From Neopusillimonas aromaticivorans (lineage in GTDB: Bacteria > Pseudomonadota > Gammaproteobacteria > Burkholderiales > Burkholderiaceae_B): 64,000 bases of DNA. Position numbers and translations under genes: made by a program. Numbering within the stretch: position 1 is the first letter of the stretch; each line of letters starts with the position of its first letter. Location of the stretch: the NCBI RefSeq assembly GCF_030344915.1, contig NZ_CP128233.1, positions 1,984,001-2,048,000 of the forward strand, in the 5' to 3' direction. Of this stretch, positions 1-10,494 are shown in pieces. The notes under the pieces were generated by a model, which did no database searches, was not told where the DNA came from, and worked only from the letters and a program-made list of their open reading frames with translations.

Positions 1-53
1 TCGACCATATTGAAACGGGCTTGTTCGACGTTGGATAGACCTGTGGCGTTCAT
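1..53 (-). CDS. Protein-L-isoaspartate O-methyltransferase-like protein, N-terminal fragment
   Basis: Only the first 17 codons are inside the window; the gene runs off the left edge. The reverse strand reads MNATGLSNVEQARFNMV from an ATG at 53. The NVEQARFNM stretch is the characteristic start of the Burkholderiales protein-L-isoaspartate (D-aspartate) O-methyltransferase family, which uses S-adenosylmethionine to repair isoaspartyl residues. The call rests on a short N-terminal match from memory and is therefore tentative. It lies on the same strand as thiD and starts 30 bp after the thiD stop, so it may be cotranscribed. Confidence 0.45.
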   Translation of the reverse strand, partial: MNATGLSNVEQARFNMV

Positions 54-83
54 AACCTTTCGATGCAAAAAATAAAGTTGAAC

Positions 84-949
84 TTATTGTACCCATTCGG
101 TGACGGCTGCGGCGTTGCCGTTCAGACTGCAGTCAGACGCCCTGCCACCAGGGTGGAAGTGGTGGACCGGACCGTGCCCGTTGCCCACCTGGAGTTCGTC
201 TGCATGTTCAATGGCGGCGACCAGGTAGGCTTTGGCACGGCGTGCTGCCTCGACGAAATCGGGGGTTTGCGGCAGCAGTGCGGCCAGTGCGGCTGACAGT
301 GTGCAGCCCGTGCCGTGAGTGTTGCGGGTGGCAATGCGATGACCTGGCAGCTCGATGAGTTTGTCGCCATCGTGCAGCAGGTCGATGGTATCGTTGCCGG
401 GCAAGTGGCCGCCCTTCAGAAATACCCAGCGCTGGCCGTCGTCGTTCAGCAGGCGGCGCAAACGTTCGGCCACGCGTCGCATTTCTTTGACGCTGTCAAC
501 CGGGCTCATGCCCAGCAGTACACCGGCCTCGGGCAGGTTGGGCGTGAGTACGGTTGCCGTGGGCAACAGGCTTTCACGCAATTCATTGATGGCGGGTTTT
601 TCGAGCAGGGCGTCGCCGCTTTTGGCGATCATGACCGGATCGAGCACGATGTGAGCCGGTTTCCAGTGCGCCAGTCGTTCAGCCACGACCCGCGTCACGG
701 CCTGTTGGCCCAGCATGCCGATTTTGACGGCGTCAATGCGCACATCGTCGAACAGGGTGTCGATTTGTTGCGCCACAAATTCGGGAGGGACGGGTGCAAT
801 GCCGGTAACGCCGCGCGTATTCTGGGCGGTCAGTGCCGCAACTACTGCGGTGCCGTAGGCCCCAGTGCACTCATGGCCTTGATGTCAGCGAGGATGCCGG
901 CACCGCCAGAGGGGTCGATCCCGGCGATGGAAAGCGTATTTGGAATCAT
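84..949 (-). CDS. thiD: Hydroxymethylpyrimidine/phosphomethylpyrimidine kinase ThiD (one frameshift)
   Basis: Phosphorylates HMP and HMP-P in the pyrimidine branch of thiamine synthesis. The N terminus (MIPNTLSIAGIDPSGGAG) carries the ribokinase-fold glycine-rich substrate loop, and the C-terminal part shows the NTHGTGCTLSAALAA anion-hole/catalytic motif. The frame breaks near 860-863: a run of four C should be five, restoring SALGAYGTAVVAAL. Repaired length is about 288 residues, normal for the family. The ATG (949-947) overlaps the thiG stop (951-949) as TAATG, so translational coupling to thiG is likely. The identification is certain; the break is probably a sequence error. Confidence 0.93.
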
Positions 950-1747
950 TATTTGCCCCGGGACTGGATCAGCCCTTCGGTGGGCGAACTTGGGCTGGCG
1001 GTGTAGTACTTGCGTGGCATGCGGCCTGCCAGAAAGGCTTCGCGTCCGGCTTCTACGGCTTTTTCATGGCGCTGGCCATCAGTACCGGGTTTTGTGCACC
1101 CGCAATGGCGGTGTTCATCAAGACGCCGTCACAGCCCAGTTCCATGGCAATGGCGGCGTCGGAAGCCGTGCCAACCCCGGCGTCAACCAGCACCGGCACA
1201 TGGGCCTGGTCAATGATCAGACGCAGATTCCAGGGGTTGAGAATACCCATGCCCGAACCGATCAGCGACGCCAGCGGCATGACCGCGATGCAGCCGATGT
1301 CTTCGAGCATGCGGCACTGGATCGGGTCATCGGTGCAATAAACCATGACATCAAAGCCATCATCGACCAGAGTCTTGGCGGCCTTGAGCGTTTCAGGCAT
1401 ATTGGGGAAAAGATTGTCAGCACTGCCCAGAACCTCGAGCTTGACCAGTGCGTGGCCGTCGAGCAGTTCACGTGCCAGTCGCAGTGTACGTACGGCGTCT
1501 TCGGCGGTAAAGCAGCCGGCGGTGTTGGGCAGGATGGTGAAGCGGGAGGAGGCAGGAAATCGAGCAGGTTCGGCTCGTTGGCGTTCTGGCCGATGTTGGT
1601 GCGGCGAATGGCGACGGTAACGATTTCGGCGCCACTGGCATCAATGGCTTCGCGGGTTTCCTGGAAGTCTTTGTATTTTCCGGTACCGACCAGCAAACGG
1701 GAGTTGTAGGTTTTGCCAGCCAGCGTGAAGATGTCGTTTGAGTTCAT
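949..1747 (-). CDS. thiG: Thiazole synthase ThiG (two frameshifts)
   Basis: Makes the thiazole phosphate moiety of thiamine from deoxyxylulose 5-phosphate, dehydroglycine and ThiS thiocarboxylate. Visible motifs are LLVGTGKYKDF near the start, VTVAIRRTNIG, NTAGCFTAEDA, the GFDVMVYCTDDP segment, and VPVLVDAGVGTASDAA with the phosphate-binding loop. Frame breaks occur near 1545 (one base lost before SRFTILPNTAG) and near 1062 (one A lost in the lysine codons of MASAMKK, restoring KAVEAGREAFLAGRM to a stop at 951-949). Start chosen at ATG 1747 (MNSNDIFTLAGK), since the upstream extension has no family similarity. No thiS or thiO is visible next to it. It forms a two-gene operon with thiD. Confidence 0.93.
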
Positions 1748-1907
1748 GGGATGAAAATTGCGCAAGTTGAGGGCCGGGCAGGCCTGACGGCCCGGCAATG
1801 GGGTCTATTGTAGAGTCAGAGCGCGCTTCTTGCGCACCCGGGCGGGACCCACCCTCGCAAGTTACAATACCGCCCAGAATTCCTTTTTAATCAACAGGTC
1901 TCGCCGC

Positions 1908-4900
1908 GTGTCATATCCAAAGTTGCCCTATCCCTTGTCGTCTTACACCCACGGTGCCGAATTTGTCCGGCGGCTGGCGTCTCGCATCCTGGTGCTGGAC
2001 GGGGCCATGGGTACCATGATCCAGCAGTACAAGCTGTCAGAGCACGACTTCCGCGGGGCCCGGTTTGCCGATCATGGCAAAGATCTGAAGGGCGACAACG
2101 AACTCTTGTCGCTGGTCCGGCCTGACATCATTCTGGATATCCATCGTCAGTACCTGGCGGCTGGCGCTGATGTCATTGAAACCAATACGTTTGGTGCCAC
2201 TTCGGTTGCGCAGGGCGATTACGATTTGCCCGGATTGGCTTATGAACTCAATCTTGAATCCGCCCGTCTGGCGCGGCAAGCGTGTCAAGAGTTCAGTACC
2301 TCTGATCATCCGCGTTTTGTCGCCGGGGCGCTTGGGCCTCAACCCAAAACGGCGTCCATTTCACCCGATGTCAACGATCCGGGTGCTCGTAATGTCACTT
2401 TCGATGAGTTGCGGGTGGCGTACACCGAGCAGCTTGAAGGCCTGCTCGATGGCGGCATTGATATCGTCCTGATTGAAACCATCTTCGATACGCTCAATGC
2501 CAAGGCCGCCATTTTTGCGGTTGAAAGTGTGTTTGAAGCGCGCGGGGTCCGCTTGCCGGTCATGATTTCCGGTACGGTCACTGACGCGTCCGGTCGTATC
2601 TTGTCGGGGCAAACCGTCGAAGCGTTCTGGAACTCGGTGCGCCATGCCCGTCCGGTCACCATCGGGCTGAACTGCGCCCTGGGCGCCGCCCTGATGCGCC
2701 CGTACGTTGCCGAGCTGTCCAAAATTTGCGACACCTATGTGTGTGTGTATCCCAACGCCGGTCTGCCCAATCCGATGGCAGAAACCGGCTTTGATGAAAC
2801 CCCCGATGACACCTCGTCGTTGTTGCGCGAATTTGCGACCGCCGGGCTGGTGAATATGGTGGGCGGTTGTTGTGGTACCACGCCAGATCATATTCGTGCC
2901 ATCGTTGAGCGCGTTCAGGATCTGCCCACGCGCACGGTGCCCGAGATCCCGGTCAAAACCCGCTTGTCGGGCCTTGAGGCGCTGAACTTTGACAAAGATT
3001 CATTGTTCATCAACGTCGGCGAGCGTACCAACGTCACCGGCAGCAAAATGTTTTTGCGTCTGATTCGTGAAGAAAAGTACGACGAGGCGCTGGCCGTGGC
3101 GCGTCAGCAGGTTGAAAACGGGGCCCAGATCATCGATATCAACATGGACGAAGCCATGCTGGATTCGGTGGCGTGCATGCGCCGTTTCCTGAATATGGTA
3201 GCTTCCGAACCCGATATTTCGCGCGTTCCCATCATGATCGACAGTTCCAAATGGGAAGTGATCGAAGCCGGGTTGCAGTGCGTGCAGGGTAAGGCGGTGG
3301 TCAATTCCATTTCCATGAAGGAAGGGGTCGAGGCGTTTCTCGAGCATGCCCGGTTATGTCGCAAGTACGGCGCCGCTGCGGTGGTCATGGCCTTTGATGA
3401 AAAAGGCCAGGCTGACACGCTGCAACGCCGGATCGATATTTGCGGGCTGGCCTACAAATTGCTGGTCGAAGAAGTCGGTTTTCCGCCGGAAGACATTATT
3501 TTTGACCCGAACGTGTTCGCGATTGCCACGGGTATCGAAGAGCATAACCATTACGCCGTCGATTTCATCGAAGGGACGCGCTGGATCACCGACAATTTGC
3601 CTCATGCCCGGGTTTCGGGCGGCGTATCGAACGTCAGCTTCTCGTTCCGTGGCAACGAAGCCGTGCGTGAAGCCATCCACACGGTTTTCCTGTACTACGC
3701 CATCAAGGAAGGCATGACGATGGGCATCGTCAATGCGGGCCAGCTGGGGGTTTATCAGGATATCGACAAGCGGTTGCTTGACCTGATCGAAGACGTTGTA
3801 CTTGATCGCCAGGACCCTTTGGGCAAAGTTGATGCGGCCGATACGCGTACGCCCACCGAGCGTCTGGTCGAGTTTGCGGAAACCGTCAAAGGGTCTGGCA
3901 CCAAGAAAGAAGAAGATCTGGCATGGCGTGAACAGCCTGTCGAGAAACGCCTGGCGCACGCTCTGGTACATGGGATTACCACGTTCATTGTGGAAGACAC
4001 CGAAGAGGTCCGCCAGAAAATTGCCGACCAGGGTGGTCGTCCCATCCAGGTGATTGAAGGCCCGCTGATGGACGGCATGAATGTGGTCGGCGACCTGTTC
4101 GGGGCTGGCAAAATGTTCCTTCCCAGGTGGTCAAGTCGGCACGGGTGATGAAGCAGGCAGTGGCCCACCTGGTGCCGTTCATCGAAGAAGAAAAGCGCCA
4201 GATTGCCGCGGCGGGGGCGATGTGCGCGCCAAAGGCAAGATCGTCATGGCCACCGTCAAGGGCGATGTCCACGATATTGGCAAAAACATCGTGACGGTGG
4301 TGCTTCAGTGCAATAACTTTGAAGTCGTGAATATGGGCGTCATGGTGCCGTGTGCCGAAATTCTGGCTAAAGCGAAAGAAGAAAATGCCGACATCGTCGG
4401 GCTTTCCGGTTTGATTACGCCCAGTCTCGAGGAAATGGCGTACGTGGCCTCGGAAATGGAGCGCGACGAGTATTTCCGCAGTCGCAAGATTCCCTTGCTG
4501 GTGGGCGGCGCAACGACCAGCCGCGTGCATACGGCCGTCAAGATTGCCCCCAACTACAGTGGCCCGGTCATCTACGTGCCCGATGCCAGTCGTTCGGTCG
4601 GTGTCGCCACCAACCTGCTATCCGATCAGCGGCAGGTCTACCTTGACGATGTCGCCAAAGAATATGACCTGGTGCGCAAGCGCCATGCCAACCGCAAAGA
4701 GTTGCCCATCATCAGCATCGAGCAGGCGCGTGCCAACAAGCCTGCCATTGACTGGTCATCGTATACGCCGCCCCGGCCCAAGTTCATCGGTCGGCGCACG
4801 TTCAAGAACTACGATCTGGCTGAACTGGCCAACTATATTGACTGGACACCCTTCTTCCAGACCTGGAGCCTGTTTGGCCAGTACCCGGCGATTCTCGATG

Positions 4901-5685
4901 ACAAGGTGGTCGGCGAGCAAGCCCGTAAAGTGTTTGCCGATGGTCAGGCCATGCTGCGCAAAATCATTGATGGTCGCTGGCTGACGGCCAATGGGGTGGT
5001 GGCGTTTTACCCGGCCAATACGGTTAATGACGACGATATCGAGATCTACTCCGACGAAAGCCGTACCGAGGTGTTGCTGACCTGGCGTAATGTTCGTCAG
5101 CAGGGCGTCAAGCGGGAAGGTGTCGACAACAAGTGTCTGGCCGATTTCATCGCGCCCAAATCGTCGGGTGTGGCCGATTACATCGGCATGTTTGCCGTCA
5201 CCGGCGGGCTGGGCATTGAAAAGCGCGAAGCCGAGTTCGAGCGCCAGAACGATGATTATTCATCGATCATGCTCAAGGCGCTGGCCGACCGTTTTGCCGA
5301 GGCTTTTGCCGAATGCCTGCATGCCCGTGTGCGCACCGACCTATGGGGGTATGTGCCCGACGAGTCGCTCGATAACCAGGCCATGATTGACGAGAAGTAT
5401 CAAGGTATTCGTCCGGCACCGGGGTATCCGGCGTGCCCGGAACACATCGTCAAGAAAGACATGTTCCATGTGCTGGATGCTGAAGAGATCCAGATGCTGC
5501 TGACAGATTCTTATGCAATGTATCCGGCTTCCAGCGTCTCCGGTTTTTATTTCAGCCATCCGCAGTCCCAGTACTTCAACGTCGGCACCATCGGTGCCGA
5601 CCAGCTGGCTGACTATGTTCAGCGCAGCGGTCGTACTGAAGATGACGTACGTCGTACGCTGGCTCCCATTCTGGGCAAGCAGTAA
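1908..5685 (+). CDS. metH: Cobalamin-dependent methionine synthase MetH (two frameshifts)
   Basis: Transfers the methyl of 5-methyltetrahydrofolate via cob(I)alamin to homocysteine. Domain order is complete: homocysteine-binding domain from residue ~20 (LDGAMGTMIQQY, the DGA and GGCCGTTP zinc-site motif), pterin domain (FINVGERTNVTGS, VENGAQIIDINMDE), B12-binding cap plus KGDVHDIGKNIV (the His that ligates cobalt) and the C-terminal SAM activation domain (PASSVSGFYFSHPQS). Frame breaks near 4122 (CCC for CCCC at FLPQVVKSA) and 4210 (one G lost at AAAGGDVRAKG). Repaired length is ~1259 residues, as usual. GTG 1908 is preferred because homology starts just after it; the frame is open to 1830. 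Confidence 0.96.
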
Positions 5686-5688
5686 GGC

Positions 5689-6509
5689 ATGACGGCCGAC
5701 GCAGAGTCACTGGCGCCTGATCAGCCTGCGGGGCTGTCCAGGCGCCGTGCTCTGGGTGATTTTTTACGCAGTGTCAGGGCGCGTGTTACGCCGGCCAGTG
5801 TAGGGTTGCCGGCCGGGTTACGTCGTCGCACGCCGGGGTTGCGGCGCGAAGAAGTGGCCCAACTGGCCGGCATCAGCATTACCTGGTACACCTGGATCGA
5901 ACAGGGCCGTGATGTGGCCGTATCGGCCCAGGTCTTGGCGCGTCTGGCCAATGTTCTGCACATGACGCGTGCCGAGCGGCATTACCTGTTTGAACTGGCT
6001 GAATGCGCCGATCCTGATCATGCCCGTGAAGCACCCAGCGAATTGCCGGAAGGCTTGCAGGCCTGTGTCGACAGTATTATTGTGCCGGCCTACATCATTG
6101 ACCGGGCCTGGATGATGCTGGCCAGCAATGCGCCGTTGCGTCGCTTGTTTCGGGGCTGGCCGGGCCATGAGCCCGAGCCGAACCTGTTGCGTTACCTGTT
6201 TATTGATCCGGCTGCCCTTGATCTGGTGGTCGATTGGGAAACCCGTGCCCGGCGTGTCGTGGCCGAGTTCCGTGCCGATACCGTGGCGCATACCGATGAT
6301 CCCCAGATCAGTCAATTGATCGACCTGCTGCGTTCGTCGAGTCCTACGTTTGAACATTGGTGGACGCGGCAAACCGTGGTCGAGCGTGAAGGGGGCGGCG
6401 TGGCTTTCATCATCCCGACACCGGTCGGGTGTTTTATCGGCAAATGACGTTCAGTCTGGCGGTTCGGCCCGACTGCAAACTGGTGATGCTGATGGAAGAT
6501 ACGGGTTGA
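5689..6509 (+). CDS. XRE-family regulator, MmyB-like (one frameshift)
   Basis: DNA-binding regulator with an N-terminal helix-turn-helix (~residues 20-85; LRREEVAQLAGISITWYTWIEQ) followed by the MmyB-type ligand-binding domain typical of actinobacterial and proteobacterial XRE regulators (WMMLASNAPLRRLF, NLLRYLFIDP). It starts 3 bp after the metH stop. The frame is lost near 6395: a G run short by one base, after which EGGRRGFHHPDTGRVFY continues to a TGA at 6507-6509. The repaired C terminus (FHHP, LVMLMEDTG) is typical for the family. Target unknown; the convergent MFS exporter is a plausible candidate but is not shown. Confidence 0.85.
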
Positions 6510-6600
6510 TTCATCTCGATGCCAGCCCGTGAAACTGCGTCCGGCAACGTGTGATGTTCCCGTGGCCCGGGAGAGGTTCCGGTGTGTCGTGATCAGCCAT

Positions 6601-6624
6601 ACGCCTGTTGGCGTCAGTCTTTTG
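6601..6624 (+). terminator. Possible terminator between convergent genes
   Basis: ACGCC (6601-6605), loop TGTT, GGCGT (6610-6614), then CAGTCTTTTG. A short GC stem followed by a weak T tract, placed between the convergent XRE regulator and MFS exporter. The exporter stop codon overlaps the hairpin. Confidence 0.4.
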
Positions 6625-8051
6625 ATGCGTTGTTTGCCCGTTTTTGAAGCTGCGCGGCGGCGTTGGCCGGCAGACGCAAAAACGAGAAAAATGACAAGGC
6701 GCAAAAACCTCCGATGGTGATGAAACCCCAGGCGACATCAGACTGCACCAGAGTGTTGGCACCTCGTGCGTTCATGCTCAGGTTCATGGCCAGCGCTGCA
6801 CAACCTACCCCAAGGCTGACACCCAGTTGCTGGGCCATGGCGGCAAACGTGCTGGCTTTGCTCATTTGATCCGGGTTCAGTTCGGCGTAGGTCAGGGTGT
6901 TGACCGCTGTGAACAGCAGCGAACGGAACACGCCGCCAATCGCCAGAATGATAATCATCAGCCAGAAGGGGTGGTGGTTTGAAACAGGGCGCACAGGGCG
7001 GTCAGGGAGCCGGCAACCAGGGCGTTGAACATCAGTACCCGTTTGTAGCCAAAGGTCTCGATAACGCGGCTGGCAATGAACTTCATGACCAGTGCTCCAG
7101 CTGCGCTGGTAAAAGTGATCAGCCCTGCCGTAAAGGCCGACATGTCAAAGGCAACCTGCAGCAAGATAGCCAGCAAGAACGGGGTGCCCCCACCATGAAG
7201 CGGCACAGGTTGCCGCCCAGAACCGAAATGGCGAATGACGGTATGCGTAGCAGGCCAAGGTCAAGAATGGGGTGCGGGTGATGGCGGGCGTGCCACAGGT
7301 ACAGCAGTCCGCAGGTCAGCCCCGTGCCGATCAGGGTCAGGGTCTGGGCCAGTGACATGTCTGCATTGCCGGTTGATTCGAACCCCCACACCAATGCCGC
7401 CAGCGCGACACCGCTCAGGATGAAACCGATCCAGTCAAGGGGGCGAGCGTGCGAGGGAAGATCAGCCCGGATGTAGTTCAGGGTCAGGTAAATGCCTAAT
7501 ACCCCAACGGGGATGTTGATCAGGAAGATCCAGTGCCACGAGGCATACGTGACCAGAAAACCGCCCAGCGGTGGGCCCATGATGGGGCCCAGCAGCGCGG
7601 GCATGGCCAGAAACGACATGGCTTTCAGCAGGTCTTGTTTGGGCGTGCGTTGCAGCATGATAACGCGCCCCACCGGCACCATCATGGCTCCGGCCAGCCC
7701 TTGGACCAATCGGGCGATGACCAGTTGCTGCAAGGTTTGCGATAGCGCGCAGGCCATTGATGCGACCGAGAACAGCACAATGGCCATGATGAAGACCCGG
7801 CGTGCGCCGAAACGCTCACCCGCCCAGCCACTGACCGGTACGAACACGGCCAGGGCCAGCAGGTAGCTGGTAATGGCCACGTTCATGCTGACCGGCGTGG
7901 TGTTCAGGGCCAGTGCCATGGCAGGAATGGCGGTTGCCACGACGGTGGCATCCAGCATTTGCATGAACAGGGCGCACCCGACAATGAACGGAATCATGCG
8001 GATGGCCGCACGTTCGCGGTCAGACAGGTGAGGAGTGGGGTCGCTGCGCAT
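6614..8051 (-). CDS. MFS drug:H+ antiporter, DHA2 (14-TM) type (two frameshifts)
   Basis: Inner-membrane exporter of the EmrB/QacA class. The start MRSDPTPHL is followed by hydrophobic segments throughout. Motif C/D1-like features are visible: MLDATVVATAIPAMA in TM1, GWAGERFGARRVF in loop 2-3, VQGLAGAMMVPVGR and the antiporter motif LGPIMGPPLGGFL. Breaks lie near 7190 (G run short by one, restoring RFMVGGTPFLLAIL) and near 6966 (C run short, restoring TTTPFWLMIII). Repaired length is ~479 residues, normal for DHA2. No periplasmic adaptor gene is adjacent, so it may act alone. Substrate unknown. Confidence 0.88.
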
Positions 8052-8134
8052 GGGTAGATTCTAACTTTACCCGGCTGAAGTAAACTTGAGGGTTGACGGC
8101 AATATTGCCAAACCCATTTTAGCGAATCAGCGCC

Positions 8135-8323
8135 ATGGCCAAGAACTACGAGTCTGAAATCACCCAGTTTCTGAAGCATTACAAGCAGCAGCATCCTGAT
8201 GTCGAACAGCGTCAGCGCGAAGGTCGCGCACGGTTGTGGGACAAAAATCTTGACCCTGAACTGCAAGAGCAGTTCAAGGCCGGGCGTGTGCAGCAATCGT
8301 CTTACGTCTACCAGACCCGGTAA
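8135..8323 (+). CDS. DUF3460 family protein
   Basis: A 62-residue, highly charged soluble protein (starts MAKNYESEITQFLKHYKQQ; contains RARLWDK and ends SSYVYQTR). This matches the small DUF3460 family known from Burkholderiales, of unknown function. It lies directly upstream of scpA (6 bp apart) in the same direction, as in related genomes, so it is probably cotranscribed with scpA and panC. No signal peptide or membrane segment. Confidence 0.8.
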   Translation: MAKNYESEITQFLKHYKQQHPDVEQRQREGRARLWDKNLDPELQEQFKAGRVQQSSYVYQTR

Positions 8324-8329
8324 GACAGG

Positions 8330-9208
8330 ATGACGCTGCCGGGCGGTGCTGGTCCTGACCTGTCGGCGCTGGTAGAACCAGTTGTCGACAGTACCCCCGA
8401 CGTTATCGATCATGTGGCATTGGCGCGTCTGTATGGCGAGCCGTTGTTTTCTTTGCCGCAAGATCTGTATATCCCGCCCGATGCCCTTGAGGTGTTTCTG
8501 GAAACCTTCGAGGGTCCGCTTGATTTGCTGCTTTACCTGATTCGAAAGCAGAATTTCAATGTGCTCGATATCCCGATGGCCGAGGTGACGAAACAGTACC
8601 TGTCCTATGTGGACCAGATCCGTAGTCACAATCTGGAACTGGCCGGCGAATATCTGCTGATGGCGGCGCTGCTGATTGAAATCAAGTCGCGTATGCTGTT
8701 GCCGGTCAGAAAGGCCGATACGGGCGAAGAGCCCGATGACCCTCGTGCCGAACTGGTCCGGCGGTTGCTGGAGTACGAGCAAATGAAGCTGGCCGCGCAG
8801 AAGCTGAATGCGCTGCCGGTGCTGGGACGCGATTTCCAGCGTGCTCATGCCCTGATGGATATTCGCATTGAACGCATGTTGCCCGATGTCAGCCCCGATG
8901 ATCTGCGCCAGGCGTGGGCCGATATCCTGAAACGTGCGCAGCTCAATGCGCATCATAAAATTACCCGCGAACATCTGTCGGTTCGCGAGCACATGACCAA
9001 AATCCTGCGACAGCTGTCGGATGTCCGGTTTCTTGAGTTTACGGAACTGTTCAATGACGCGATCCGTCAGGGGCAGGGTGTGCCCGTTATTGTGGTCCAT
9101 TTTCTGGCCATGCTTGAGCTGGCTCGCGAGTCGTTGCTTGAAATCACCCAGGCCGAACCGTATGCCCCCATTTACGTGCGTCTGGCGTATATTCGCGCTG
9201 TCGAATAA
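8330..9208 (+). CDS. scpA: Segregation and condensation protein A
   Basis: The kleisin subunit of the SMC-ScpAB condensin complex, bridging SMC heads during chromosome segregation. The ScpA signature FEGPLDLLLYLIRKQNFNVLD is around residues 63-83, followed by MAALLIEIKSRMLLP. The C-terminal winged helix includes EFTELFNDA and VIVVHFLAMLELAR. It is 292 residues and intact. The first ~55 residues are an extension common in Burkholderiales homologues. scpB is not in the window. The gene is followed by panC with 22 bp spacing. Confidence 0.93.
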   Translation: MTLPGGAGPDLSALVEPVVDSTPDVIDHVALARLYGEPLFSLPQDLYIPPDALEVFLETFEGPLDLLLYLIRKQNFNVLDIPMAEVTKQYLSYVDQIRSHNLELAGEYLLMAALLIEIKSRMLLPVRKADTGEEPDDPRAELVRRLLEYEQMKLAAQKLNALPVLGRDFQRAHALMDIRIERMLPDVSPDDLRQAWADILKRAQLNAHHKITREHLSVREHMTKILRQLSDVRFLEFTELFNDAIRQGQGVPVIVVHFLAMLELARESLLEITQAEPYAPIYVRLAYIRAVE

Positions 9209-9230
9209 CGCCCGCTCAACGGAGACCTTT

Positions 9231-10076
9231 TTGAAAGTCGTTCACACCATTGAAGAATTGCGAGACCAGCTGCGAGGCCAGTTGCGCGTTTCATTTGTGC
9301 CCACCATGGGTAACCTGCATCAGGGGCATTTGTCGCTCATGAAACTGGCGCGCCAGCATGGCGATCCGGTGGTTGCCAGCATTTTTGTGAACCGCCTGCA
9401 GTTCGGGCCCAATGAAGATTTTGACCGGTATCCGCGTACGCTTGAGGTCGATATTGAAAAGCTCGAGCGCGAACGCGACGTGTATGTGCTGTTTGCTCCG
9501 CACGAAAAAGAAATGTACCCCGAGCCGCAAAGTTATCAGATTTTGCCTCCGGCAGATCTGGGTGGCATTCTCGAGGGTGAGTTCCGGCCGGGGTTCTTTA
9601 CCGGTGTGAGTACCGTGGTGCTGAAACTGTTTTCCTGCGTGCAGCCCCAGGTGGCTGTATTCGGTAAAAAAGATTATCAGCAGCTGATGGTTGTGCGCCA
9701 TATGTGCCGGCAGTTTCAGCTGCCGGTCAAGATCATTGCCCACGAAACCGTGCGGGACACCGATGGTCTTGCCTTGTCGTCACGCAACCGTTATCTGTCA
9801 GAGCACGAGCGTGCCGAGGCGCCCCAGTTGTACGCTTGCTTGCAGGGAATTCGTACGCGACTGCTGGCCGGTGCCAGCAATCCTGACGAGCTGACGCAAG
9901 AGGCAGCGGCTTTCCTGACGGCGCGTGGCTGGGACGTTGATTATCTGACCTTGCGTCGCCAGCGCGACCTGTGTGCACCCTCGCCGGAAGAAATCAGGAG
10001 TGCCGAGCCGTTGGTGATCCTTTCGGCGGCCAAGCTGGGCGCAACCCGTCTTATCGACAATCTGGAAGTCTTCTAG
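9231..10076 (+). CDS. panC: Pantothenate synthetase PanC
   Basis: ATP-dependent condensation of pantoate with beta-alanine, last step of pantothenate synthesis in the cytoplasm. Motifs seen: FVPTMGNLHQGHLSLM (HIGH-like ATP site), FVNRLQFGPNEDFDRYPR, FFTGVSTVVLKLF, FGKKDYQQL (KMSKS equivalent), and DGLALSSRNRYL. TTG at 9231 is taken as start because it sits 10 bp after GGAGA and translation there gives KVVHTIEEL, the usual beginning. It is 281 residues and intact, and apparently in one transcript with scpA. Confidence 0.95.
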   Translation: MKVVHTIEELRDQLRGQLRVSFVPTMGNLHQGHLSLMKLARQHGDPVVASIFVNRLQFGPNEDFDRYPRTLEVDIEKLERERDVYVLFAPHEKEMYPEPQSYQILPPADLGGILEGEFRPGFFTGVSTVVLKLFSCVQPQVAVFGKKDYQQLMVVRHMCRQFQLPVKIIAHETVRDTDGLALSSRNRYLSEHERAEAPQLYACLQGIRTRLLAGASNPDELTQEAAAFLTARGWDVDYLTLRRQRDLCAPSPEEIRSAEPLVILSAAKLGATRLIDNLEVF

Positions 10077-10107
10077 GGCCTCTGGCTAACGTGGCGTCCC
10101 GGCCCTG

Positions 10108-10143
10108 ACCTCACAACTCCACATGCAGGGGTTGTGAGGTTTT
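10108..10143 (+). terminator. Rho-independent terminator after panC
   Basis: Perfect 10-bp stem ACCTCACAAC (10108-10117) / GTTGTGAGGT (10131-10140) with a 13-base loop, followed by TTTGTCT. It lies 32 bp after the panC stop. Confidence 0.8.
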
Positions 10144-10212
10144 GTCTATGGTGGATTTCCATATTGTGGTCTCTACCCTGTCAGATCTGGCAGGCGACGG
10201 AATCGTTGTGTC

Positions 10213-10494
10213 ATGGAACAATCGGCGCACATGACAACAACACAGGAGACGACCTTGACCCGTACCGATTACCTTGATCGCCCGTTATCTGTCCTGACGC
10301 CCCGTGAACGCGATGTAATGCATTACGTCGCGCTGGGTACAGCCAACAAAGTGATTGCCGAGGAACTGGGTGTTTCCAGGCGTACTATCGAAGCCCACCG
10401 GGCGCGGATATTCCAGAAGCTGAAAGTGCGCAATGCGGTCGAACTGGCGCGGCACGTAGTACTGACCTTGCACGAGCCGCGTCTGGATGCCTAA
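10213..10494 (+). CDS. Stand-alone LuxR/FixJ-type HTH protein
   Basis: Up to 93 residues, consisting almost only of a LuxR-type C-terminal DNA-binding domain: LTPRERDVMHYVALGTANK, VIAEELGVSRRTIEAHRARI and VELARHVV. There is no receiver or autoinducer domain. Three starts are possible (ATG 10213, ATG 10231, TTG 10255). Only the TTG has a good ribosome-binding site (AGGAG, 6-7 bp upstream), so the real protein may be 79 residues. It is convergent with the lipoprotein gene, and the stop codons overlap. Function unknown; it resembles isolated FixJ/NarL output domains. Confidence 0.72.
   Translation: MEQSAHMTTTQETTLTRTDYLDRPLSVLTPRERDVMHYVALGTANKVIAEELGVSRRTIEAHRARIFQKLKVRNAVELARHVVLTLHEPRLDA

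Noticed and set aside
315..1709. 464-codon open frame on the plus strand over thiG/thiD
   Set aside because: It is antisense to two clearly recognised genes, its translation is low-complexity and matches no family, and its length reflects GC-rich codon use.
1748..1907. SAM or cobalamin riboswitch upstream of metH, or TPP riboswitch upstream of thiG
   Set aside because: The 160-bp divergent gap contains no SAM core, no B12 box and no THI-element blocks.
7994..9100. 368-codon open frame antisense to scpA and the DUF3460 gene
   Set aside because: scpA and DUF3460 on the plus strand have strong family motifs; the antisense protein is Gln/His-rich shadow sequence.
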